Below, piece after piece: positions 24,375 through 31,555 of a stretch of DNA of 33,929 nucleotides (position 1 is its first letter; every line of letters starts with the position of its first letter). Below the pieces are notes generated by a model, which was not told where the DNA came from, ran no database searches, and saw nothing but the letters and a program-made list of their open reading frames with translations. The position numbers were made by a program, and so were the translations under genes. The DNA comes from Acidobacteriota bacterium (GTDB taxonomy: Bacteria > Acidobacteriota > Blastocatellia > Pyrinomonadales > Pyrinomonadaceae). The stretch is taken from contig JAHBSM010000016.1 of assembly GCA_019639115.1 (NCBI GenBank), positions 1-33,929 on the forward strand. Direction: 5' to 3'.

Positions 24375-25171
24375 TGTTCGTTGATTCCCACTGTCATATT
24401 GACGGCGTCGCCTTTGACGAAGATCGAGACCAGGTGGTTCGCCGGGCGAAGGAAGCAGGTGTAGCGGCAATGCTCAATGTGGGCACTGGCGACCCGAGGT
24501 CCGATGATCTTCGTCGCGCCGTAGCCGTTGCCGAGCGGTACGACTGGGTTTACGCGAGTGTAGGAGTTCATCCTCACGACGCCAAACTTTTTGACGACAA
24601 AGCCGAAGAGCATCTTTTGCAGTTGACCGAGAATAAGAAGGTCGTCGCATGGGGAGAGATCGGGCTCGATTACCACTATGATCACTCGCCGCGCGACGTT
24701 CAGCGAGACGTTTTTAGACGCCAAATTACGATCGCGAATGAACATCGACTCCCGATAATAGTTCACAGCCGCGATGCCGAGGACGATACGATCGAGATAT
24801 TGGCGGAGTGCTCGCCGCAAGACGGATTCCGAGGGGTCATGCATTGTTTCGGCGGGTCGGCAGAAATGGCCGCCGCCTGCTTGGAACTCGGTTCGTATAT
24901 CTCGTTTGCCGGTAACGTTACGTTCAAGAATGCCGGGCCGCTTCGTGATGCTGCTAGAACCGTACCGCTGGACCGTTTGTTGGTCGAGACCGATTGCCCC
25001 TATTTGACGCCTGTGCCGCACAGAGGCAAGCGCAACGAACCTTCATTTGTGGTTCACACAGCCGAATTCCTTGCAGAACTTTACGGCGTGACACTGGTGG
25101 AACTGGCTGAGGTCACGACCCGCAATTTTGAGAAGCTATTCGGGATCCAAGTTGATCCGATCCGAATTTGA
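24374..25171 (+). CDS. TatD family metal-dependent hydrolase
   Basis: A 265-residue protein starting at ATG 24374 inside the metG stop (TAATG). All TatD metal ligands are present: H6 and H8 in DSHCHID, E95 in GEIGLDYH, H131 in IVHSRDA, H157 in MHCFGG, and D207 in ETDCPYL. The family comprises cytoplasmic 3'-5' exonucleases, active on DNA or RNA, and D-aminoacyl-tRNA deacylase-like activities. The metG-tatD neighbourhood is common across bacteria. The length is standard (about 260). The exact substrate cannot be read from sequence, so no gene symbol is given beyond the family. Confidence 0.96.
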   Translation: MFVDSHCHIDGVAFDEDRDQVVRRAKEAGVAAMLNVGTGDPRSDDLRRAVAVAERYDWVYASVGVHPHDAKLFDDKAEEHLLQLTENKKVVAWGEIGLDYHYDHSPRDVQRDVFRRQITIANEHRLPIIVHSRDAEDDTIEILAECSPQDGFRGVMHCFGGSAEMAAACLELGSYISFAGNVTFKNAGPLRDAARTVPLDRLLVETDCPYLTPVPHRGKRNEPSFVVHTAEFLAELYGVTLVELAEVTTRNFEKLFGIQVDPIRI

Positions 25172-25227
25172 AAGTATAAAGTGGATCCGATTCGTCCGTG
25201 GATCGGTTCTCATGGCAGAATTCATAT

Positions 25228-25725
25228 ATGGCAAAAGAGAACTCATTCGATATCGTGTCAAAGACCGACATGGCCGAGGTAATGAACGCTATCAATCAAA
25301 CGGCTAAAGAGGTGGCACAGCGTTTCGACTTCAAAGGCAGTAAGGCGGCAGTGGAACTTGTCGCTAAAGACCTGATGTTGACCGCTGAGGACGACACTAA
25401 ACTCCGAAATATGAACGACATTCTGCAGTCCAAGCTGGTAAAGCGCGGTATCTCGCTCAAGGCTCTCGAATACGGAAAGATTGAGCCCGCGGCCGGCGGG
25501 ACCGTGCGGCAGGCTGTAAAGATCCAACAAGGGATCCCGGGTGACAAGGCCAAAGAGGTCGTCAAATTCATTAAAGACGGCAAGTATAAAGTGCAGGCAT
25601 CGATACAGGGCGAGACCGTTCGAGTTTCGGGCAAGGATCGAGATACGCTGCAGTCGGTCATCGCGGCATTAAAGGCTCATGATTTCGGCATCGATATGCA
25701 GTTCGACAACTATCGAAGCAACTAA
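25228..25725 (+). CDS. YajQ family nucleotide-binding protein
   Basis: A 165-residue cytoplasmic protein from ATG 25228 (MAKENSFDIVSK); the upstream in-frame codon at 25198 gives a non-family extension. It has the two-domain ferredoxin-like YajQ layout: SFDIVSKTDMAEVMNAINQT, RFDFKGSKAAVEL, the central RGISLKALEYGKIEPA, and the C-terminal VKFIKDGKYKVQASIQGE with RVSGKDRDTLQ. Family members bind tRNA/nucleotides, and some bind cyclic di-GMP as transcriptional coregulators. Which applies here is not known. The length matches the E. coli protein (about 163). The next gene follows 12 bases downstream. Confidence 0.96.
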   Translation: MAKENSFDIVSKTDMAEVMNAINQTAKEVAQRFDFKGSKAAVELVAKDLMLTAEDDTKLRNMNDILQSKLVKRGISLKALEYGKIEPAAGGTVRQAVKIQQGIPGDKAKEVVKFIKDGKYKVQASIQGETVRVSGKDRDTLQSVIAALKAHDFGIDMQFDNYRSN

Positions 25726-25737
25726 CTAAGGGTGCGA

Positions 25738-26757
25738 ATGCCGGGATTCTTCGCAATAAAAAAGAAAGAGGTACTGCCTGATTCGGCAGCGCGGCGTATA
25801 TTTGCGCTTATCAGCAGCGATCTGTCGCGGGTTGAGACGGAGTTTGAGCGACAGGCTCGCTCGAATATTCAGGTCATCGGCTACTTGGGTGAATATCTCA
25901 GGTCTTCGGGCGGCAAGCGACTCCGGCCCGCGTTGCTGCTACTTACCAATCGAGCCGCGGGCGGCGATTGTGGCGACAATGTGGTCCGGTTGGCCGCAGT
26001 AATGGAGATGCTCCACACGGCGACGCTCGTTCACGACGATATCATTGACAATGCGGACATTCGCCGGAGCAAACCGTCGATCAATGCAAGATACGGCAAT
26101 CAGACGGCTGTGCTGATGGGCGACTGGCTATATATGTCGGCCTTTGAGACGGCATTGAGTGAACGGTCGCTTGAGATCCTGGACATATTGACCGGCCTGA
26201 CAAGAAAGATGACCGAAGGCGAGTTGATCCAGATGACGATGATCGGCCGTGTTGATATCACAGAAGAGGACCATCTCGATATATTACGAAGAAAGACCGC
26301 ATACCTATTCTCTGCCTGCTGTGAGATAGGAGCGATCCTGGCGGGAGCTGATAATGACGTGCGTCTTGCGATGCGAAGCTTCGGCCTTGATCTTGGGATA
26401 GCGTTCCAACTTGCGGACGACCTTCTCGACCTCACCGGTGATGATGACACGCTTGGCAAGGCAGCCGGAGCCGACCTACTGGAAGGGAAACTGACACTTC
26501 CGCTGATCTCCCTTGTCAAGGTGATGCCATCGCTACGCGATGATCTGGAGTCGATAATGCTTAACGGACGATACGACAATATATCACGCGAATCGCTTAT
26601 GTTATTGCTTAAAACGCATGGGATCATTGATTCCATCAAAAAGCGTGAGGCTGAGCATACGAGCCGTGCAATAAAAAGTCTTGAAGTTTTAGCGAAAAAC
26701 GAGTATCGTTCTGCATTAGAGCAAATACCGGGGCTCCTGGTAGATCGAAAAAGATAA
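25738..26757 (+). CDS. Long-chain polyprenyl diphosphate synthase
   Basis: A 339-residue protein. ATG 25738 is preferred over GTG 25732, because AAGGG then serves as its ribosome-binding site. It elongates isopentenyl units to make the side chain of a quinone (menaquinone or ubiquinone) or a related lipid. GKRLRP at 59-64 binds isopentenyl diphosphate; the first aspartate-rich motif is DDIID at 100-104 and the second DDLLD at 227-231. The residues four and five before the first motif are small (A95, T96), which in this family permits long products (C35-C50). An octaprenyl or heptaprenyl synthase is thus likely. It is one of the few metabolic genes in the yajQ-centred run. Confidence 0.94.
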   Translation: MPGFFAIKKKEVLPDSAARRIFALISSDLSRVETEFERQARSNIQVIGYLGEYLRSSGGKRLRPALLLLTNRAAGGDCGDNVVRLAAVMEMLHTATLVHDDIIDNADIRRSKPSINARYGNQTAVLMGDWLYMSAFETALSERSLEILDILTGLTRKMTEGELIQMTMIGRVDITEEDHLDILRRKTAYLFSACCEIGAILAGADNDVRLAMRSFGLDLGIAFQLADDLLDLTGDDDTLGKAAGADLLEGKLTLPLISLVKVMPSLRDDLESIMLNGRYDNISRESLMLLLKTHGIIDSIKKREAEHTSRAIKSLEVLAKNEYRSALEQIPGLLVDRKR

Positions 26758-26825
26758 CTCAGACACCTTACTTCTTTGCAACTTCGCCTTTCCGTACGAC
26801 TAGGCCTAAACCCCTCAAACTCAGT

Positions 26826-27452
26826 ATGTTAGATGAGAATCTTATAGCAACACTTGAGCAAAGCCTGCGAGAATCCCGCAATGCGCAAAATCGGCTGATA
26901 GCCAGGCTACGTGAAGCCGAGGCAGAGGTAAATCTATTGCGGCAGGAGATAAATGCTCTTGAGAACAGCGCTCAGCAAACCGAACAAGCCATAGACACTT
27001 TGCTTGTTGCTATGCGTTCTTCGGCAAGAAAGCCTATGCAGGGGCATACCATCTCGCTCGATGAGTATCAGATCGGCCCGGATACTGACGCTAAGGGCCC
27101 TGAAACATTGGGCGACAGCGATCTCGTTCCATTCAATCCGCTGCGAAGTACGGTCACTTATTTCGATCGAGGCCGATCGGTACCGAGCCGGACGCAAAAC
27201 CTAGAAGCTATAAGCAAGCGCTTTAACGACAGGACCATAACCCAGGCTTGCACGCTTCTGCTCCGCGAGGCCGGGCGGCCGCTGCACGTCAACGAACTAT
27301 ACAACCTCCTGATCGCCGGAGGGATGAAATTCAAAGGCAACAACCCCACCATCTCGATAGCCGTTTCGCTGAATCGGAACCGGCGGTTCCGAAAGGTCGA
27401 TCCGGGCACATTCGATCTAGCCCTTCGCGAAGCCAATCAGGCCGCATCCTGA
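26826..27452 (+). CDS. Coiled-coil protein with C-terminal HARE-HTH domain
   Basis: A 208-residue protein from ATG 26826, with no ribosome-binding site evident. Residues about 5-62 are a coiled coil (heptad-rich, for example RLREAEAEVNLLRQEINALE). A disordered linker, 65-130, ends in RSVPSRTQNLEAISKR. Residues about 137-200 match the HARE-HTH (HB1/ASXL) fold: ITQACTLLLREAGRPLHVNELYNLL, then NNPTISIAVSLNRNRRFRKV and a G.F.L end. HARE-HTH domains occur in chromatin proteins, RNA polymerase delta and restriction systems, and are thought to link DNA binding to modification or epigenetic control. Here it is free-standing, separate from any nuclease or methylase. The function is inferred to be DNA-binding; the target is unknown. 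Confidence 0.8.
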   Translation: MLDENLIATLEQSLRESRNAQNRLIARLREAEAEVNLLRQEINALENSAQQTEQAIDTLLVAMRSSARKPMQGHTISLDEYQIGPDTDAKGPETLGDSDLVPFNPLRSTVTYFDRGRSVPSRTQNLEAISKRFNDRTITQACTLLLREAGRPLHVNELYNLLIAGGMKFKGNNPTISIAVSLNRNRRFRKVDPGTFDLALREANQAAS

Positions 27453-27599
27453 GTCAGTGCGCAAATTTGTGCAATTCGTTACCTGAACAAGCTTATGATG
27501 CTTTCAGGAACTTCCGCACAGGTTGATATTTATTTGAAATAGGTATATCTAAATACTTTGCGTCCTGACAGAGAAAAGTACTCGCGGGAAATGATAAAA

Positions 27600-29684
27600 A
27601 TGAGATATTTCAGTTCGAAGGCTGTCGCCGCGACTTGCGGCGCTTTTTTGCTTCTGGCCCTTGGGTTCGTTCTTCCTGAGCAAGCAGTTGCGCAAAAGGT
27701 CCGCTTGCGATCGCAACTGACGCCTAACTGTACGCAGGTTCGTTCATCGACTGGTTGGAAATTCGCAGATCTGTACGGAGATGGGAATATAGCCGTTCAG
27801 GGCAGTTACGGCTGCAACGGCGTATTCATCTATGATGTCACAGATCCCGATGCTCCGATCCTCGCGTCCGTGTATAATCCCGGCAATACTTACCAATTCC
27901 TCGAGGCGGTCGTTATCGGCAATCGCGGATACTTTGGTATCGGCGCCCAGGGAACCTCGACGTCAACCGGTGACGGAGTGCATATCGTTGATCTGTCCAA
28001 TCCATACAATCCGGTTCTTTTAGGCAAAGTAAACACCACAACGGTGGCAAATTCGTGGCCGACGATACATGAGATCATGGTGATCGACCAGGGTGCCAAT
28101 CGATATTTGATCGAGAATTCCAACGTCACGTCCAACAAGAACGTGCGCATCATAGATGTCACCAATCCCGCGAGCCCGGTCTTCAAATGGCAGTTCACTC
28201 AAGTCGATGCCGGTTGGGTTCATGCGATCCACATTCGCGGAAATCGGATGTACACATCTGCTTATACATCGAGCACGACCGAGATCTACGACATAAGCAA
28301 TCTCGGGACCGCCGCTCCGACAAGGATAGGCACAATAAACATCGGCTCGACTACTAGCCATAGCACCTGGACAAGTGAGGACGGCCGGTACCTTTATTCG
28401 TGCAGAGAGACATTGGACGGCGATGTCAGAGTGTATGACGTCCTTAACCCGGCTGCTCCGGTACTGCTAAAGTCCATCAAGGCCGGCGATCTGAACATCA
28501 ACGCCGTTACCCCGCATAACCCGGTGGTCATGGGAGATCTACTATATGTCTCGTGGTATCAGGCCGGAGTTCAAGTATTCGATATTTCGAATCCAGCGGA
28601 TCCGAGGCGCGTTGGGCAATACGATACGTTCACTCCGGCATTTGCTCCGACCGACGAGGAAAAGAAGTTTCTAGAAACGTTGGATCCCTGGGACGTCGTT
28701 TGCGGCACTTCGTTCAGCGGCTTTGCCCTCCCGTCGAGCTATGACGGCAATTGGGCCGTATTTCCTTTCCTTGGACAGAATAAGGTGCTTGCGGGCGACC
28801 TAACGGCGGGCCTGTTGGTCTTGGATGCTTCGCGTGTAAACGCACCGCGCAAGAATCTCGTGACCGATTTTGATGGAGACGGCAAAACGGACCTCTCGCT
28901 TTATTCTCCTTCGACCGGAGTTTGGCGCGGTGAGAACAGTTCTAACGGACAGACATTTTTGACGCAGTTCGGTACAGCGGAAGACATCATTCAATCAGGC
29001 GATTTCGACGGAGACGGCAAGACCGATCTTGCGGTTTTCAGGCCTTCGTCGGGGCTTTGGTTCATGATGCGAAGCTCTGCCGGATTCAATGCCGTACAAT
29101 TCGGCCAGCAAGGCGACGTTCCGGTGGCGGCTGACTTTGACGCAGACGGCAGAACCGACATCGCGGTATGGCGGCCGTCAAACGGTATCTGGTTCCTGCT
29201 CCAGAGTTCGCTTGGGTTCCGTGCGTTCCAATGGGGTGCGGTTGGCGACAAACCTCTTATCGGCGATTACGAAGGTGACGGAAAGATCGATTTCACAGTT
29301 TGGCGTCCATCGAACGGCGTCTGGTACACGATACCGAGTTCCTCGTCGATCCCGATGTATGCTCAGTTCGGTCAGAACGGCGACAAACCGGTTACCGGAG
29401 ATGTGACCGGGAACGGCATTACGGACTATGTGATCTATCGTCCTAGCACGGGGCAATGGTTCATACTTGACCCAATTACACGTGAGTTTCGCGTATATAA
29501 CTTCGGTATTTCGGAGGACGTACCGGTTCCCGCAGATTACGATGGTGACGAGCGTGCAGATATTGCCGTTTATCGCCCGAGTACAAACACGTGGTATCGC
29601 CTGAACAGCAGCGACGGGCAGTTCTTTTATCGTGGATTTGGCTCGGCCGGTGACAAGCCTGCTCCTGCTGCGATCCAACCGTAA
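27600..29684 (+). CDS. Secreted LVIVD-repeat protein with six C-terminal FG-GAP units
   Basis: A 694-residue protein from ATG 27600; ATG 27591 and TTG 27558 are upstream alternatives. The signal peptide MRYFSSKAVAATCGAFLLLA is cleaved near AVAQ. Residues about 35-420 carry LVIVD-like propeller blades, with recurring (V/I)xIxD(V/I)(S/T)(N/D)PxxPxxL (as in VFIYDVTDPDAPILASVY and VHIVDLSNPYNPVLLGKV). These are surface-protein repeats. The last third is six FG-GAP units (see repeat feature). No anchor or sorting signal is visible at the C-terminus, which ends GDKPAPAAIQP. It probably forms two beta-propellers in tandem outside the cell. A pair of histidine-rich strands (VHAIHIRGN) is notable. The role is unknown. 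Confidence 0.88.
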   Translation: MRYFSSKAVAATCGAFLLLALGFVLPEQAVAQKVRLRSQLTPNCTQVRSSTGWKFADLYGDGNIAVQGSYGCNGVFIYDVTDPDAPILASVYNPGNTYQFLEAVVIGNRGYFGIGAQGTSTSTGDGVHIVDLSNPYNPVLLGKVNTTTVANSWPTIHEIMVIDQGANRYLIENSNVTSNKNVRIIDVTNPASPVFKWQFTQVDAGWVHAIHIRGNRMYTSAYTSSTTEIYDISNLGTAAPTRIGTINIGSTTSHSTWTSEDGRYLYSCRETLDGDVRVYDVLNPAAPVLLKSIKAGDLNINAVTPHNPVVMGDLLYVSWYQAGVQVFDISNPADPRRVGQYDTFTPAFAPTDEEKKFLETLDPWDVVCGTSFSGFALPSSYDGNWAVFPFLGQNKVLAGDLTAGLLVLDASRVNAPRKNLVTDFDGDGKTDLSLYSPSTGVWRGENSSNGQTFLTQFGTAEDIIQSGDFDGDGKTDLAVFRPSSGLWFMMRSSAGFNAVQFGQQGDVPVAADFDADGRTDIAVWRPSNGIWFLLQSSLGFRAFQWGAVGDKPLIGDYEGDGKIDFTVWRPSNGVWYTIPSSSSIPMYAQFGQNGDKPVTGDVTGNGITDYVIYRPSTGQWFILDPITREFRVYNFGISEDVPVPADYDGDERADIAVYRPSTNTWYRLNSSDGQFFYRGFGSAGDKPAPAAIQP
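28866..29669 (+). repeat. Six FG-GAP units of 132-135 bp
   Basis: Units begin at 28866, 29001, 29133, 29265, 29400 and 29535. Each encodes a D(F/Y)(D/E)GDG(K/R)-type loop, a V(F/W/Y)RPS(S/N)GxW strand and a (Q/N)(F/W)G..GD turn. Unit 5 has lost the acidic loop (DVTGNGITD). Bases 29310-29328 (TCGAACGGCGTCTGGTACA) are identical to 176-194 in the gene at the left edge of the window. Confidence 0.9.
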
Positions 29685-29708
29685 GAGATCCAAAGGTGAA
29701 CGAAGTAT

Positions 29709-29743
29709 GGACCCGGGGCGGCAACTAGCTTGACTCCGGGTTC
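29709..29743 (+). terminator. Weak terminator-like hairpin after the FG-GAP gene
   Basis: GGACCCGG pairs with CCGGGTTC (8 bp, one G-T) around a 19-base loop, followed by TTTATGTCT rather than a clean T-run. The position, 25 bases after the stop, fits a terminator; the strength is doubtful. Confidence 0.45.
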
Positions 29744-29763
29744 TTTATGTCTATTATTGCGGT

Positions 29764-31302
29764 ATGAAACTCAAGCTGACGATCGGAGCCGGCACACTGG
29801 CGGGGCAGGAGTTTGCTCTCGAAACCGGCTTTATGACGATTGGGAGGAGCGAGACCTGCAGTGTCCGCCTCGACCCGCTAACCGAACGGATCGCGTCGAA
29901 ACAACACGCCTTTATTGAGACAAAGCCTGACGGATTCTATATCACCGACAACAGCAGCACTAACGGCACCCTCGTCAACGGTGAACAGGTCTCGACCCGC
30001 AAGCTTTCGACCGGCGATAATGTGCAATTCGGACGCAACGGCGTTACCGCGTCGATCGTGATCGAAGGCGGCGAGGCCTCTGTCGCTCCCGATTCGTTCC
30101 GCGAAGCCCAGGTTCAGGAGTTTGAACAAGTTATCTCTGCCGCTCCCGTCAGCGTCCAGCTTTCGGTCGCTAATCTCGGACTCGGCAGCGTATCGGTCGC
30201 CAAACCTGAGGAGAAGAGTAAGACAGGGACCTATATCGGTATCGGTTTGACGATATTCGCGATCATATTTCTTGCGATGATCGTGGCTCTGATCATGTTC
30301 GCCAGCGTTGGCGTCATACCTGCCGTGATCGCGACGGTGATCGCGTTCGTTCCGGCGATGTTGTATCTGCTTCCGCTTATGTGGCTTGACAGATATGATC
30401 CCGAGCCGTTCTGGCTGATGGCTCTGGCTTTTGCCTGGGGTGGCCTTGTGGCGGTCGTGATCTCATTCGTGATCAACACTGCGATCTCGATAATTGTCGG
30501 CGTCGGGGTCTCGCCGGAAATAGGCGAAGCGGTCGGAGCCGTGATCTCGGCACCTGTTTTCGAGGAAGGCTCAAAGGGCCTCGGGCTTCTTGTTCTGCTT
30601 ATTTTCTTTAGGAAGTATTTTGATGACATTTTGGACGGGATCATCTTTGCGGGCGTCATCGCACTTGGGTTCGCGACCGTAGAGAACGTGCTCTATTACG
30701 GACGTGCTCTTGCGGGTGCGGGGTTCGGCGGCGTAGCTTTTCTTTTCGTTCTTCGCGGGATCATGTCGCCATTTGCCCACGTGACTTTCACCGCAATGAC
30801 AGGTATCGGTTGCGGGATCGCTCGCGAATCCCACAAGGGAATTGTGAGGCTGGCGGCGCCGCTCGTCGGTTATTTCTTTGCGGTTTTGCTCCACGCTATC
30901 TGGAACGGAATGGCGGTCATCGGCGGCCTTGAAGGATTTATCTTGGGTTATCTTGTGCTTGAAGTGCCATTCTTCCTTATCTTTGTCGGGTTCGCATTTT
31001 ATGTGATGTATCGGCAGAATCGGATACTCAAAGAGATGCTTGCTATCGATGTCGCTCGCGGGCTCATCTCGCAGGAGATGATGGATAAAGCGACGTCGGC
31101 GTTCAAGAGCACTCCGTGGCTTATCGGAGGCTTGTTCAACGGTAAGTTCCGAGCCAGGAGCCGATATCTTCGTGCGGTCGGGAAACTCGGGTTGAGCTAT
31201 TGGCACATCCAACGGGCAACCGCTGCACAGGGCCAGACCGCGAGCTTTCAACAGAATCCGCTGCTTCGGGAAGAAGTTCTTGAGTGGCGTGACAAGGTCT
31301 AA
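29764..31302 (+). CDS. FHA domain fused to PrsW-type intramembrane metalloprotease
   Basis: A 512-residue protein. Residues 1-100 form an FHA phosphothreonine-binding domain, with GRS at 27-29, SKQH at 45-48 and STNGT at 65-69. A linker (100-155) leads to about eight hydrophobic segments from 155 to 415. The PrsW family motifs are EExxK at 267-271 (FEEGSK), FxxxE with E307 (FATVENV), H339 and H377 in LLHAIWNG. PrsW cleaves anti-sigma factors within the membrane in Bacillus. The FHA domain would allow recruitment to a phosphorylated partner, fitting the Ser/Thr kinase encoded next on the same strand. The cytoplasmic C-terminal tail (420-512) is helical and basic. The fusion partner choice is unusual. 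Confidence 0.9.
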   Translation: MKLKLTIGAGTLAGQEFALETGFMTIGRSETCSVRLDPLTERIASKQHAFIETKPDGFYITDNSSTNGTLVNGEQVSTRKLSTGDNVQFGRNGVTASIVIEGGEASVAPDSFREAQVQEFEQVISAAPVSVQLSVANLGLGSVSVAKPEEKSKTGTYIGIGLTIFAIIFLAMIVALIMFASVGVIPAVIATVIAFVPAMLYLLPLMWLDRYDPEPFWLMALAFAWGGLVAVVISFVINTAISIIVGVGVSPEIGEAVGAVISAPVFEEGSKGLGLLVLLIFFRKYFDDILDGIIFAGVIALGFATVENVLYYGRALAGAGFGGVAFLFVLRGIMSPFAHVTFTAMTGIGCGIARESHKGIVRLAAPLVGYFFAVLLHAIWNGMAVIGGLEGFILGYLVLEVPFFLIFVGFAFYVMYRQNRILKEMLAIDVARGLISQEMMDKATSAFKSTPWLIGGLFNGKFRARSRYLRAVGKLGLSYWHIQRATAAQGQTASFQQNPLLREEVLEWRDKV

Positions 31303-31314
31303 CTATCAAAGCGA

Positions 31315-31345
31315 AAAGCCCCGCGAGGCTGCGGGGCTTTTTTTG
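31315..31345 (+). terminator. Rho-independent terminator of the FHA-PrsW gene
   Basis: AAGCCCCGC and GCGGGGCTT form a 9-bp perfect stem with a 6-base loop, followed by a run of T. It ends just three bases before the 3' end of the convergent tRNA gene. Confidence 0.93.
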
Positions 31346-31348
31346 ATC

Positions 31349-31424
31349 TGGTAGGCCGTGCAGGGATCGAACCTGCGACCCGCGGATTAAGAGTCCGCTG
31401 CTCTACCAACTGAGCTAACGACCC
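31349..31424 (-). tRNA. tRNA-Lys(CTT)
   Basis: A 76-base cloverleaf with CCA encoded. The acceptor arm pairs GGGTCGT with ACGGCCT (including a G1-U72 wobble). The D-arm is GCTC...GAGC, and the anticodon arm GCGGA-CTCTTAA-TCCGC holds anticodon CTT (31389-31391). The T-arm contains GGTTCGATCC. Its 3' end faces the terminator of the PrsW gene. Confidence 0.96.
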
Positions 31425-31555
31425 AGAAACAAACCGAGATTATAGCAAAACAGCGTCCCAACGCAAAGATGGCCTTTCTGTGCGGCCGGATCGCAGGGAA
31501 TCGTGCCTCGACGATTGCACGCCGGTGCTAAACGGTTGAAAATGTTCGAAGTCCT

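Noticed and set aside
25171..25593. Short direct repeat AAGTATAAAGTG after tatD and inside the YajQ-family gene
   Set aside because: A 12-base match, one copy inside coding sequence, is most likely coincidence.
31349..31424. tRNA-Lys as an integration site for a mobile element
   Set aside because: No integrase or repeated tRNA 3' end follows; the neighbours are a terminator and a kinase gene.
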